This document shows, one piece after another, positions 1-12,571 of a stretch of 64,000 bases of DNA (the first letter of the stretch is position 1; each line of letters begins with the position of its first letter). The stretch is taken from positions 1,116,001 to 1,180,000 of the forward strand of contig QANY01004052.1 of assembly GCA_003255025.1 (NCBI GenBank). The letters are read 5' to 3'. The stretch is from Datisca glomerata. Lineage: Eukaryota > Streptophyta > Magnoliopsida > Cucurbitales > Datiscaceae. A model generated the notes under the pieces. It had not been told where the DNA came from, did not search any database, and was given only the letters and a program-made list of their open reading frames with translations. The position numbers and the translations under genes were made by a program.

Positions 1-2992
1 TAGATATGAACATTATATAATTCAGTAGAAATGTACATGTACATCTTCTTAATTGAAGCCGAGATCAAAGGCAATGGTCCTAATATGGTAGTAAATGTCA
101 GGTCCAGGCTCTCATTTCTGGTCCAACTATAGATTTGGCCTTTTAAAATCCAAAAAATAGAAAATTAAGAGATCATGCTACTTTAAGTTTTAATTTATAG
201 TATGTCTTTTAATTTTATGTTTTATACATATGAATAATTTTTTTTTAAAATTTATTAGTTAGTTATGATTTTATTTGGTCATTTACGTTTTACTTTATTT
301 TTTTGTAAAACTAACTTTATATTTTTTAGGTTTTGTTATTTTTCATTTATTTGTAGGTTGTCACTGCTCCACGTCTCTCTTCTTCCTCGTCTCCAGTAGT
401 TTTTGCCCAGCCATGAATTTTCTCCAATTTCTCATCCCTCAAGCGTTGCCTCCCCATAGCTTCCTCCACCAAAACACCCACTTCCTTCCCTCACAAATCA
501 GCTCCTAAGACCCATTCTATATCGCCTCCACTATGCCTCACCTAGGACCTCCATTCCAATTTCTAAGAAAAAATTATGTATGTCAACTCCATCGGCTTCA
601 ACTTCTTCTCGCTCATCGAAAACTACCCTCCAATCATCTCCGTATCTTTCATCTTCACTGCCATCTATTTCGGTAGGATCGTCAGGACTAGATCTGGTCG
701 CGGCTTACCTAACCGCCGCGACTAGATTTGATCCCGGATTCCTTCACCGCGATGGTTACAAAAATATATCGGATGATATATAAAAATATATTATATGTAT
801 ACTACGACATACTAATAATATAGAGAAATATATCATAGATATACTGCGATATATCGATGGTATGTAAAAATATACTAGTATATTATATTATACCATATGG
901 TATATATCTATAAACTGCGTACATTATCCGCGAAATTTGCACGAGAGTCCCTTATTAGTGCGGAAAATTTTGTATATTTACTATGTTTTTTAGGTTTTAA
1001 GGATTGACCACTATTAATTTCGACCATTTGTGTAAATTATAACTTTTTGAGTCATTTTGTTCTTTATTTTTCTATAGTGGCATATTTGCCTAATTGAGTA
1101 AAAAAATCAGCAGTTTTGTAGACTTTATAATGTATGTTGAACTAAAAGTTATAGGTGGTTATTTAAAAAAAGTACCGCTAGTTAAGATGTGATTTATTTT
1201 TGTTAGTAAGGTCAGCATTCACATTTCAGTTTCAACATCGACTTGGTCTCACCAGTCTTCGGTCAAGATGTTGGTTCACCTGCCAATAATCCTTTAACAC
1301 ATACCCACAAGCACGATGCATTCATAAGAGTCAAACGCCTGACTTTCATACTTTGGTATTAATTATAAGATCAAAAGTTTACCGTCGAACTAAAATTTAT
1401 AGATATATAGTCAAAATACAACTTTTTTTTTATTATTTAGTCATCACTTGGGAAAATGTTCGTATATCGAATACTTCCACTCGTTGACACAAAGTGAAAC
1501 TATCGGTTGATTTTCAAGGAAAGTTAGATTTTTTTTCTCTTGATCACGTTAGCTTAATATCTGGGGTGGTACATAGTGTATTAACTGAGCCCAGAAATTA
1601 TCTCAGGTGCAACTTCAGTTGGTCTCTTGTGCACAACTTTCATCTTTGTTCATAAGTGAGTTTCAATAATTTCATTTCCTGACTGCATTCCTAATCTGCA
1701 TTAAATCATGTCATGATATGTATATATAACGTGTGGGTTTCAGTATGTTTGGTTAGCAGAGGTGACAAAGAACTGTGCCCTTTAATGTCTTCAGTCAAAG
1801 AACAAAAAAACGAGCCAACCAGATTTTTCAAGACAAATTATTCTGCCAAAGACAGTAAAAAAGAGAAAGGAAAAGTTAAGGGTCCCCCCCTCCTCTCCCT
1901 CTCTTTGTCATTCACACAATTTCTTATTCAAAGTTCAAACTCAAAACAGATTCACTGTCTCTCATTCTCTCTCTAAAGGGACAAATAGGAGAGATTTTCA
2001 GGTACCCAAATGGAATCAAAGATGGCCAACAAAAGGAAAGGGAGGGTAGGGCAGGCCCGAATTGAGTACCTTAAAAGCAACGCTGATACTAAGAGTATCA
2101 AGTGGTTGTCTCTCTTTGCTCCCCTTTTTTACATCATCTTTTACCCTCCCTCCCCCCATCTCCTTTTTAATTTTTTTACCAAATAAGATTTTCTTTATTT
2201 CCAACAATCTCCATTCTCCTATTCTTCTTGATTCCTTCCCCTCACTTCAAAATGGCCTTACAATCCTAATGTTATGTGCTATTGTTTGATCGTAAATAAA
2301 TCAATCGTGACATTAAAACATGTGATAGACAATTTTAAAATTAAATATGAGACTCATCGGAGAAAGTTAAGATTTAAATTTTAATTAAATATTTAAATAT
2401 TACATCAAATCAGTTGATATCAACGTATTTACAAATATTAATTACATGATAAGATATATATATATATAAAGTGAGATTGAGGTTTCCTCCTATTCCCTCT
2501 TGACATGTCTGATTGACTTAAAAAACTTATACGCTGTTTCATCTATTCTTGTGAAGAATTGATCTGACCGTTAGTTAAGATATCACCGATTTAGATCGGA
2601 TAAAAATCAACTCGTGTACAGGAGGTGATCCATATGGTGAATGTCTTTCATGCAACTATATGAATGATGCCTTTGTTTGATGTGAGTGTGAGTCAGAGTC
2701 AACCAAAACCTCTTTGAACAAAGAATTGTCTCATTTCAATGAGAATGAATCTAAATCCTCTTTCTTTCTTTTTCTTTTCTTTTTTTTAATATATTTTTTT
2801 CTTTTCCTCAAATGAACATCAATAAATACTCTCCCACTACCCGATTTACTGCCTATTCTTCACACAAATCTCCCATTCTCTTCCTTCCTCTCATATTTTT
2901 GCTTCAAAAGCAACGCCAATCTCTGTCTTTCACGACAAGGAAGAACCCATTTCAATTTTTCACCATCTGGGTCTGACTTAAAATAGTATCAA
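1..2992. other. intergenic, no gene recognised
   Basis: AT-rich DNA with no convincing coding exon. About 780-910 is an imperfect repeat of short AT palindromes built on TATATC/GATATA. A short serine-rich reading frame at 580-783 has no recognisable domain and runs into this AT block. Pyrimidine-rich tracts at 1885-1975, 2100-2240 and 2755-2810 resemble 5' UTR or promoter sequence. The last one, with CAATAAATACTC near 2819, probably belongs to the promoter and leader of the small gene at 2993. Confidence 0.6.
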
Positions 2993-3385
2993 ATGTCAAG
3001 AAGAACAAGCAAGAGGGTGAGTTTCAGTCCAGATGTGAATGAAAAGCCAGAAATATTCGTCAAACAGGGAGGAGACACCAGTGGAGGTGGAAGCAGAAAG
3101 AGGGTCAATGGCCTGAGAAGTTTCAGGCTGAACAAAGACTCAAAGCTTTTGCCGGTGAACAAGATTCTTAGGCTCTTGAAGTCAAAAATGGGAATAGCAA
3201 TGAGTATTGTTGGAATTAGAAGGGAGTCTTCACGTAAGGTCTCGTCTTCAAATTTTACGAGGTCAAGGTCTGTTTCAGAGTCCATTGAGTCTCATAGAGC
3301 TGAAGCAATTGAGGACTGCATCGAGTTCTTGAACTTCTCTTCTTCCTTGTCAAGATCAAATTCAGTTTCTGGTGGGTCTTACTGA
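2993..3385 (+). CDS. small basic plant protein, 'Josephin-like' family (unknown function)
   Basis: Intronless ORF of 130 aa. The N-terminus reads MSRRTSKRVSFSPDVNEKP, then a Gly/Ser/Lys/Arg-rich stretch, a basic centre (RLLKSKMGIAMSIVGIRR, about residues 60-77) and a serine-rich tail with RSRSVSES, HRAEAIEDCIEFLN and a final SGGSY. This pattern, with its VSFSPDV opening and acidic DCIEFLN box near the C-terminus, matches small plant-specific proteins usually labelled 'Josephin-like' in annotations. No Josephin (deubiquitinase) catalytic domain can be seen, so the label implies no enzyme activity. The start is the first in-frame ATG after a pyrimidine-rich leader with the context ATCAAATGTCAAG. 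It stands alone on the plus strand, upstream of and convergent with the methyltransferase gene. Coding status is supported by family resemblance; function is unknown. Confidence 0.75.
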   Translation: MSRRTSKRVSFSPDVNEKPEIFVKQGGDTSGGGSRKRVNGLRSFRLNKDSKLLPVNKILRLLKSKMGIAMSIVGIRRESSRKVSSSNFTRSRSVSESIESHRAEAIEDCIEFLNFSSSLSRSNSVSGGSY

Positions 3386-4050
3386 AATTTTTCTGCGGTC
3401 AAGAAGATTCAAGAAATGTATCTAATTTTTTTGTTTGTTTCTTCTAGAGCTAGTCTTGTGTTTGTTAAACGTAGGGAAAGTAGGATTACAGAATTCAGAA
3501 CGGTAATGAAAGATTTACCAATAGCAGTTCTGTCCCTTTTGTTATCGTAAAATCATTTAAACTGTTTTTGGTTTCTCAGTCCTTTAGCATAGGAAAGAGA
3601 TTTACAAGCCTAAATCATCAATACTCAGTTGCAGCAAAAAAGAAAAAAAAACACCTGAGATTTGGCAACATAGAAAATATCACATAGAGATTCTACACTT
3701 AAAGATTTAGATTACTATTTAATTAACTTAGTAATATGTTAATTATTTATGTGAAAGTTTCACACAATTTAAATTAGTGATAAAATTTTAATGTATAAAT
3801 AATTGACGTATCACTTATCATTGATGTTCTAAAATTAATGAATAGCTTAGGATAAATAGTGATAAATGCCATGGAGGTTTAATACTACGAAGAAAAAATG
3901 AACAATTGAACTTAGAAAATCCTACTTAACATGGCTTTTTCACAATTTGAATCCAGTAAAAGTATCTATTTTGTCAAATATTCATTATACAAATAAGAGG
4001 AATCAGACGCTCTGCAATGACAATTTCCCTCATTTGTGCCATTCATTATG

Positions 4051-4202
4051 ATCCAAATAAAGATAAACACACAAAATTATCAGTGTTCCTTTTTCTTTGC
4101 TTTTGATCTGGAACGTAAATCAATATGATCCAGATAAAGATAAAACACAAAATTATCAGTGTTTTCTTTTTCTTTGTTTTTGATCTGGAACGTAAATCAA
4201 AA
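4051..4202. repeat. 76-bp tandem duplication downstream of the methyltransferase gene
   Basis: Two adjacent copies of a segment starting GATCCAAATAAAGATA (4051) and GATCCAGATAAAGATA (4127). Both run through AAATTATCAGTGTT, a T-rich tract and TGATCTGGAACGTAAATCAA. The copies differ at only a few bases, so the duplication looks fairly recent. It lies about 230 bp beyond the stop codon of the gene ending at 4431. Confidence 0.8.
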
Positions 4203-4430
4203 CAGACGGTTCATATCAAACCTCTCCTTTACCGTTGGGCCCTCCATCGGAGGAGGAGGATCCTGATCCCATATAAGGGATAACGCAAGTACATATGAAA
4301 TGTAATGCTAATTAATTAATCATAAATAAGTCACTCCGAGAGAGAGATCACTATCAGCTATTAACTTCTCAACTACAAACAAGTCTAAGCAAACATCAAT
4401 TTGTTGGGCCATCAACATTGAATGATATGA

Positions 4431-7400
4431 TCAAGAATCCAAGGAAAGCTTTTCAAGGTCTCGCAATCCTTGACTAGAAGCTTTCTTCATTTCAAGAGCT
4501 CTCTTGTAAGGAGGGGCAATTGGGGGCTGTACAGGATCCAAGCATTGGTAAGTTCCATCGGCGACTTTAGGTAGCGGATATGAACGGTCAGAATCATACC
4601 CACTAAGGTCCCCACATGCCAGAAACGGGATGTACACTTTATTTGGCCCTTCCAGCCACCCACTACTGCAATCTGTCCCAGCCACCACAACACAACACAA
4701 CGTAAATTCTATAGACTTCCCCCTTTTAGAAACTAAACCTATTGAAAGAAACAGGCCCAGAAATAAAAATTTGGAAATCACTGATTCAAACTGAGAAAAA
4801 GACAAAACTTATTATGCATATTAAGAATAAAACAGTTTTGAGCATTTCATCAGTATCTGCATTCATAGTGTCTCACTTTGGGATAATGGGTTTACCTAGA
4901 TCATCTCCTCCAGAGGGACTTCCAATCTTTTCTAGCAGACGATGCAAATCTTTTGGGTTGAATCCTTCAGGAGGTGAATAATTTTCACAAACAGCAAATG
5001 CCTCTGTGTGACAGGAAAGAAGGGATTGTAATTATCACACGTCAGTCAAACAAATGGGCTTATGTTTTTGACGGTAAGAAGGGATTGTAATTATCACACT
5101 GCATGAAATTTCATCATCTGTCAGATTAGTCCATCCATCTGGTTTATATTACGAAAGATGACCAAGCTCCAGCAGCATGGAAGCTGTTTCGGATTATTTT
5201 CATTCTCAAATATGGAATCTCACATATGAATCTTAAAATCTGGTATCTTTATTATCTGTCGATCAATATATATAACTTCGAATGACTTGATTTCAAGGAA
5301 GTCCAACACTTTGTTCTAGACATTTTCTTCTGATAAGATGTAAATAACTATTTTATGAGTACAGATTTAACATTACCACTGCTACTAGTGTCATAAAGAA
5401 TGTCATAATATGGATCAATGGACTGCAAAATGAAAATAAAGTAAGTGTTACCTATGCTGGAATTTCGACTGCTTTTCGGTTTTGCAAAAGTCACTTCAGG
5501 GAAAAATAGTTTCAGCTGCAGAAATTATGAAGACATCATTATCATTTGTCGTAATAAGTACTATTGTATTCATCAGGTATAAGAAATAAGCAGTAATAAC
5601 ACATTTTCTTTAGACTGTTTACAAGTTCTTCATCTGCACTTCACAATTTACGCTCTTTGTAGCCAACATTGTGAGAAGGAAGGGCTTTTTGGAGACCATA
5701 GTAACGTAAAACCATTGCAACATACAATGAAGGACATGAGAATAAAAGATTAATCCTCATTATACGAACATACTTCCTGTCAGTTGATGCTAACAAACAT
5801 TTCATGTACCTGACAATATAGAAGACTTGTATCTTTTCCACGAAATATCTTTGCTATAAACTTACCACCTTCTCTAAGCACATGAGTTACAATAGTTAAA
5901 CCCTGTGAAATAGTTGGAGCAACTCATCAATAGGATAATAATGACAGGGAAAACTCGTTCAAGATACAATAACACGCACGTGCAAATGTAAACCATCAGA
6001 AACTTTTTTTTTTGGTTAAATACCATCACAATCTTAACTCGCTCATATTTTTAGTTTCCTTAAAGACATTTGAATTCGTGACCAGAAGCTAACACTTACC
6101 GCTAATATAAGTTGAGACTGAACGAATTCATCCATGTCATGAAGACCAGTAACTGCAAGAAAACACAAAATTAACTGAAAAGTAATCCAGTGAATCGTAC
6201 ATAAGAAATTAAGGGAAAAAAATAATATATACCATCAGGAGCACCATCACACACTACCAGGTCAGCCTTGCAACCATCAAAATGTCTAATGACCTGAAAA
6301 GATAAAAAAGATTTAAACAGATAAGAAAAGCTTTACATATCACAACTTTGAAAAGAAGGAAGACTATCGTTCTTACCACTTCAGCTGTCCGAGCATTTGT
6401 TATATCACCTTGCACTTGTATGACACCTTCAATTGGAGCCATGGGTTGCAAATCAATAGCAACAATAAGGGGTAGATCACCATCCCTGCATGTTGAAGTA
6501 GATTTATCATTCTTTTTTTGGCAGGAGTCTTTATGGAAATCAAAGTTCTCACCCGTCCGAGACAAAGGAAAAAGTCAACAACTTTTCAAGATAACAAAAT
6601 ATATGCATATTAACTTACATTGAATCGGGAGAAAGCTTGGCTGGGAGATACAATTTCCGGCTCAAAACCTACTTGTGTGAAATAGGTAAAAAAATCAGTA
6701 ACAAAATAAATTATGACACAGAAAGCATATCCATAAGCTCATTCACTGCCTTAAACATTATTTGTTGCAAGAAGCAAATTTCTACTTCGATTGTTGCTCA
6801 ACGAGTGAAAATTCAAGAACCAATCACCAGTAATGAAACTAAGCTGTTCATCTTAAAGACATTCAACTCCCTATGACTGCAGGTAGAAAATTGTGGTGAG
6901 TAAAAATTGAAAAACGGAAAAATGTACTTCCAATTAAAGTCACTATGAAAGCTGTGGCATAATATCATTATATTAACACAAGGAAAAGATAAATTACATC
7001 ACAATTCACGGACTATATATCCCAGTCTAAATTACATGGCCAAGAAAAATGATTTTCTTCTCTGACAAACGCATGTTCATTTATACGTTGACAAATGACT
7101 TCAATCTAAAACAACCTTGATCACACAACCAAACAATGAGTACCTGACTCCAGCTACCAGGGGCAGCACATAGATCTACAACACGCTTGACCCCTGCATG
7201 TGAAATCGTATTTTCAAAGATATAGACTTCAAACAACTCATTGAGTGATATACAAATAAGCAGCTGAGAGATTGCACAATCTTAAAATAGTCACAAAACC
7301 ATAATAAGGACAAAAACTTTAGCCAAGGAATGATGATATTTCTCGTGTTTCATCAATTCTATTCTTCCTTACCTCCATTCCAGAAAATAATCGCATAATA

Positions 7401-7828
7401 AAAAGACACCAATAGCAAAGCATTCATCTTAAAGGCATGAGAGCTCCTATTTCTTATAGACCAGCATCTATGGTGCAGCAGCAACAAACAAACTGTACTA
7501 ATGTAATTTATTTTCTTCTCCAAACCTGCCTATATGACCCTCTATTATTAAAAGAGTATTTGATATGCATGGTTGAAGTATCACATTGATATGATAGAGA
7601 GGCAAGAGAAAACAGATGTTATCGACCTTCAAATATGTTGAATTCTTCATCTATCTGAAGAAGCTTAAACGCACTTCGAGCACGCCAGCCTTCTTCTTTC
7701 GCTTTTCTGTAGTAAATGTCCTGCAAAATAAAAAAGAAAAGTATGTAGAAAGAGTGCAATTTAAAGGAAAAGAAAAAAGAAAGATTGAATCATGGGTGTA
7801 CCCTCTTATCCCTTGAAGCCTTGCCCAT
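4431..7828 (-). CDS. TRM7: tRNA 2'-O-methyltransferase, TRM7/FTSJ1 type (11 exons, 316 aa)
   Basis: Eleven exons (7802-7828, 7627-7720, 7144-7193, 6619-6668, 6377-6485, 6233-6293, 6100-6152, 5810-5902, 5452-5515, 4896-5003, 4431-4672) splice with GT/AG borders to 951 nt, which is 316 aa. That is close to yeast Trm7 (310) and human FTSJ1 (329). The family methylates the 2'-OH of nucleotides 32 and 34 in the tRNA anticodon loop with S-adenosylmethionine, helped by partner proteins. Visible motifs: the opening [20 protein letters not shown]; the K of the KDKE tetrad in RSAFKLLQ (K28); the SAM-binding [19 protein letters not shown]; the catalytic D in [11 protein letters not shown]; the K in [11 protein letters not shown]; the E in SSIEAFAVC. 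The tail ([20 protein letters not shown]) is typical of eukaryotic Trm7, not bacterial RlmE. The start is the only ATG giving the conserved N-terminus. It looks intact. Substrate position is inferred from the family. Confidence 0.93.
5017..5101. repeat. short direct repeat inside a methyltransferase intron
   Basis: The string AAGAAGGGATTGTAATTA followed by TCACAC occurs twice, near 5017 and near 5077, about 60 bp apart. It lies in the intron between the exons 5452-5515 and 4896-5003. It looks like a simple local duplication with no evident function. Confidence 0.6.
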
Positions 7829-9149
7829 GATTGAAGCACTGTGTAGTGTGTACTCTCGAGGTAGTGATCAGTAAGACAGAATTCCTGACGAAAAGAAATA
7901 CTAACAGCATATTTTCACAACTGGGTAACACAAATGAACAACAGCTAAAATCAGGAATACTAAAGCATAGAATAATCTACCTGAGAAACACACAAATTGA
8001 ACGAGTGAGTGAATGACTGAACGAAGTTCAGCAATTTCAGTTTAAAGCTGACATCAATTATTTTGCATCAGAACAAGCCGTCAGCAAACTGCAAAGAGCA
8101 ACAAGGAGATAGACTAAAAGACTTCTTAGTCAGTTATTCATGCGAACAGCTTATGGCAGTGTCCACAGAACATTCCGACATTAACACGATAAAGAGAAAT
8201 TACAAACCAAAGATTGAGGAACGAGTATCAGAATCAAGAGCACCACGGCGCATACCAAAATAAAATTGAGAAATCGGGTTATAACTTGATCTCGCTCCGC
8301 TCAACTAGGCCTTTGGCCCTTTGTTTAGCCTTACGGCGTCGAGCGCCAACCTTTCTCTGTTCCGAATTCCGGTTGCTGTTTACTAAAATTTAGGCAAAAA
8401 TGCATTTTTAGTTTGTCTCCTAATTTTTAAATTAAGCATTTTAGTCATCTAACTTACAATAATTTTTTTATATGATCTTATTATTTAACACCGTTGAGTT
8501 AGCGTAGATAGTTAAGTCACCGTACTCATATTTTAAAGGTCATGAGTTCGAGTAATATATTCTCTCATTCTAATTAAAATTTGTAATGTAACGTTGATAA
8601 AAAAAATTGTGTAACACCATTAAATTTTTTGTAAATTTAATTGATGTGGACGTAAACTGAGTTGCTGACTGGGCTAGATGCTAATGGGACAGCCACCTTC
8701 TTTGACATTCACATTTTTAAAGTAACAGTTTATACACTCTGTCTCAGAACTTATGTCCATCATTGGATTTTTGCCTAAAGTACAGCTCTAAAAATAAAAT
8801 TGATGATATCTAGACAAATTTTTCATTTTAGATACAATTTTGTTATAAGTTTTCAAAAACATCAAGCATAACACTTTTAAAAAATATTTATCAATTCTAA
8901 CAATTTGATTTAAATTTAATAGTGTTTCTATTTTTGTAGTTACTAATATACCCTCTATCTCTTTGTCTCTCTCTGCCTCTTTCTCTCTCTACCTCCCTCT
9001 CTCTGCCTCCATCTCTCTCACTCCGCCTCCCTCTCTCCCCTCTCCCTCCCCCCTCTCTCTCCCCCCTCTCTCTCTCTATCATGGCGTTTCATAATATGTA
9101 TATGTGTGTGTATGTGTGTCTATATATACATATTGTATTTACATGTATA
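7829..9149. other. 5' flank of TRM7 and AT-rich intergenic DNA with CT microsatellite
   Basis: 7829-8350 is presumably the 5' UTR and promoter of the methyltransferase gene. The tract CCTTTGTTTAGCCTTACGGCG near 8316 is GC-richer than its surroundings. About 8390-8520 is an AT-rich block that returns in inverted orientation at about 22380-22510 (see findings). 8950-9075 is a (CT)n/CCTCTCTC microsatellite, followed by (GT)n-like sequence up to the LTR of the next element. No gene is seen. Confidence 0.55.
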
Positions 9150-9919
9150 TGTGTGTCTATATATGCGTATTTTCATAATTTTAAAATCCCTAATTCGGAA
9201 CAAACCCTAATTTTGAGAAAATTCTCAAATTGAAATTCTTAATTTACCCATGATAAAAAAATATTAACCTTAAATAGCGGAACCATTAAACTTATCCATG
9301 ATCAAAATTTTAATCATTAAATAGTGGAAGCGATAAAATGTCTTACATGCATAATTAATAAAAATCTTGATAAAATTGAATTAATCTTTGAAATGAAGTC
9401 AAAACTTGAAATCTATGATTCATACATTTTCACCCATCATAATTCATATAAAAACATAACATAACTACTTAAATAATTGAGTTTAACAGAAAACGTTTTC
9501 CCAAGTTTTAAATCAAATCATAAACTGAAAATATAAATTCCTATGACCCAACTGGTTATGGCAGTCTCCCACTCATGTTGTTTGTCATCACCATCTGCAT
9601 CATAAATAACTGTGGGAGATGAGTATTTTAAAATACTCAGTAAACAAACTCACATAATAACATGCATACGTATGTCATGAATGTAATCATGACATAACAT
9701 AAATGAACTTGACATATATCATAAATGAAATAACTTAACGTACTTGATCATGACTTAGCTCAACATAGCACGTAAATAACACGTCTCAAACAGAATCATA
9801 TAACAATCTTAATCATATCTTGTCTTAGCAGATTTCCTAGTTAAAAACGTAACCACCACCATTGTTCACACGTGAGCTGAAATGTAACATGACAAATTGA
9901 GTGATATTGTAATTGTTGC

Positions 9920-10475
9920 CAATTAAGGTTACTAAAACTCCAAGAATACTGAGTTAACACTCAAGGTTACCAAAACCCCAAAAACACTGAATTGTTACTT
10001 AAGATTACTGAAACCCCAAGGACACTAAATTATTTACTTAATGTTACCAAAACCCCATGCACATTGAATCATTACTTAAGGTTACCAAAACCTCAAGAAC
10101 ACATCATTATTATTTTAGGCTACCGAAACCCCATGAACACATTATTTAAGGTTACTGAAATCCCATTCACACTGAATCATTATTTAAGGTTACCAAAACC
10201 TCAAGAACACATAATTATTACTTTAGGTTACTGAAACCCCATGAACACTGAATTATTAATAAGGTTTCTAAAACCTCAAGAACACTGAATTATTACTTAA
10301 GGTTACCAAAACTCTAAGAGCGTTACATTATTACTTAAGGTTACCAAAACTCTAAGAGCGTTACATTATTACTTAAGGTTATCAAAGCCCTAAGAACATT
10401 AAATTATTACTTAGGTTGCCAAACCCTAATAATACTTAATTATAACTTAAGGTTACTAAAACCCAAAGAACTTTA
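9920..10475. repeat. tandem array of ~40-bp units in the left LTR
   Basis: About 14 diverged units with consensus parts GGTTACCAAAACCCC, AAGAACACTGAATTATTACTTAA. The unit length is about 38-41 bp. The same array exists in the right LTR at 15185-15715, so it was part of the LTR before insertion. It yields a spurious open frame on the plus strand that is not a gene. Confidence 0.85.
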
Positions 10476-11318
10476 CATTATCAATTACATATTTAAACTC
10501 CATGGTTCGAAATATCCAATTCATGATTACGACTAAACCTCAAATGAAAACATGATCATATGATTCACAAGTAAGCATATAATGCATACTGATACATGTA
10601 ACAGAATTAAACATGATAACCCACTAACGTAAAATCTGTCATACCCAAATATCTATCTCATGATAATCAAATTAATAATTAAATAGTAAATAATTACCAG
10701 AGTGTTAACGAAATATAAACATTTTAAAAAATGGTTTAACAGATAATAAATATAAATACATGATATGATTATAACATCAAAGTCACATCGTTATATAAGT
10801 CCACTTACCTGAACAGAGGAATGAACTAAACAACTATTGACCTGGAATCCAAAAAAATAATGACTAAATTATTTTGAAATAAATCAATGTTAAATAAACA
10901 CATTTTTAATATCATATAAATAGAGATTTAATTAAAACTGTGCGAAGGGGTCTGAGCGAGGTCGAAAAATAATGTTTTGGGTTAGAAGTCAAATGATTAA
11001 ACTTGGGTCAAACTGTTCAGACCGGGCTGGTTCAGATCAAACAGGTCCGGTTTGGCCAGATTGGACCGGTTCAACCCTGTCCGACTAAACTAAATCAGTT
11101 CAGTTTGATTTGAACTGGTTCGAGACAGAACCAACTGGGTTATAAGACCCAGTTACAGAATAAGAAAAATTGAAGGAAAGAACTAGGGAGAACGGCGAGA
11201 AAGCGAGAAAATGGAGGGGGAGGGGGAGAGAGAGAACGAGAAGGAGAAAGAAATATAGAGGGGAGGAAAAACAGAGAGAATCTGAGAGGGGAAGAGAGAG
11301 AGGGATAAAGAGAGAAGT

Positions 11319-11340
11319 ATATATATATATATATATATAN
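11319..11340. repeat. (TA)n microsatellite ending in an unresolved base
   Basis: A TATATA run directly followed by N at 11340 and then AGAGAGAG. The N probably marks a sequencing or assembly problem at the join of two microsatellites. The true repeat length is unknown. Confidence 0.8.
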
Positions 11341-11678
11341 AGAGAGAGAATGGGAGATGAAGCAAAGAGGAATAGACAAAGCAGAAGATAGAGAAATTGA
11401 GAGAGAGAAACAACGGGCGAGAGAGGAAACGGAGGGAGAGAGATGAATCAGAGAGAAGGGAAGGGGAAAGAAAATAGGGGAGAGAGAAAAGACAAAGAAA
11501 GAATAGAAGCATGAAGAAGAAGAAAAAGAAGAAGCTTATCGGAGATGGTGCTTCGTCCCTGCCATGGAGAGGATGAAAGAAAAAAAATAAAGGGAGATAT
11601 AATTCAGAGGGCAAATGAATAAAATCAGAGAGAGGAGAGACAAACAACAATAATGAGAATAAAATAAATAATGGGAAT

Positions 11679-12460
11679 TGAACAGGTAAAAAATACTTCA
11701 CTGCCACGTGGAACAAAAGGGACTCACCCAGGACTCATGAGAAGCGTCGAGAAAGCAGAAACAGATGATTAGTTGAAGTTGCGAAACATCTCAAGGATGG
11801 GAGACCATCGCTTCCAGAACGAGAATTGACATCTCGAAAACGGAAGATCATCACCTCAGAACGGGAACCGACATCTCGATAATGGGAGAGCATGGCCTTT
11901 AAAATGAGAACTGACTTCACAAGAATGGGGAATCATTACTTCTTGGACAGGACATAACATCAGAACAAAAAGAGGGTTCAGACTGTTAGTCAAATGGCCA
12001 TGGTTGATTGGGTAAGATGATGACTTAGACAAGAAAAATTGGTCAGTCACCAAGTGGTTCTGACGAATTGGCTCAGAATCATAGGGAATTACCATGTGGT
12101 AGTGATTGATAGGCGGTTGAATGTGACAGATGTAAGATAAAGAAGAAAATGGGATCCCACGAATGAGTGTTATCCTAAGCCTGACCACATCTGATATTTT
12201 TATTATTATTATTGTTATCCTCAAGCCAATAAGTACAAGCACATGAAAAAGAAAAAGGAGACAGACCTAAGCAAACTTTGACTAAAAGCACTGTCCTTTC
12301 TCTCTTCTTTGATCAAATACTATGTAAAATCCTTGACACAAGTGAATATCAACAATCTTCTCATGATTTTTCTCCATTTTAAGAGTTTTTCACGTAAATG
12401 ATGGTGTCTTTATTCTCTCATTCTCTCTTTAAATTATGATTTTTATTATTTGTTCGTAGA
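11679..12460 (+). mobile_element. solo LTR of the Tat-type gypsy family, TSD GGAAT
   Basis: Starts TGAACAGGTAAAAAATACTT, nearly the same as the 5' LTR start at 41476 (TGAACATGTAAAAAACACTT), and is likewise 782 bp long. Shared internal stretches include a GGTTGATTGGGTAAGATGATGA-like segment and the CACCAAGTGGTTCTGACGAA segment. The 3' part (TTTTTCACGTAAATGATGG) also resembles LTR ends elsewhere in the window. The 5-bp duplication GGAAT flanks it at 11674-11678 and 12461-12465. The homologous position in the right LTR (near 18437) is an empty site reading GGGAATAATTCTCACC. No internal domain remains, so it arose by LTR-LTR recombination. The last two bases are GA, not the usual CA. Confidence 0.85.
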
Positions 12461-12529
12461 GGAATTTTCATACCAAAAAAATCCAGGTCCAAGGTGGCGA
12501 CAATAGAGGAACAAGTAGAGGGAATAAGA

Positions 12530-12533
<4 letters not shown>

Positions 12534-12565
<32 letters not shown>
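12534..12565. repeat. (GA)n microsatellite
   Basis: About 16 GA dinucleotides within the left LTR. The homologous site in the right LTR has only a short GA run. Confidence 0.85.

Positions 12566-12571
<6 letters not shown>

Noticed and set aside
8540..8580. GGTCATGAGTTCGAGT resembling a tRNA-derived SINE B box
   Set aside because: No A box at the proper distance and no poly-A tail or TSD seen.
9992..10234. 80-codon frame with repeated residues
   Set aside because: Translation of the 40-bp tandem array, not a protein gene.
10000..10470. Regular repeats resembling a CRISPR array
   Set aside because: Units are contiguous and lack unique spacers; the genome is a plant nuclear genome and no cas genes are present.
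11140..11716. Long open frames on both strands (Ser/Leu/Phe-rich and Arg/Glu-rich)
   Set aside because: They arise from GA/CT-rich DNA inside the LTR and cross an N and a microsatellite; no domain.
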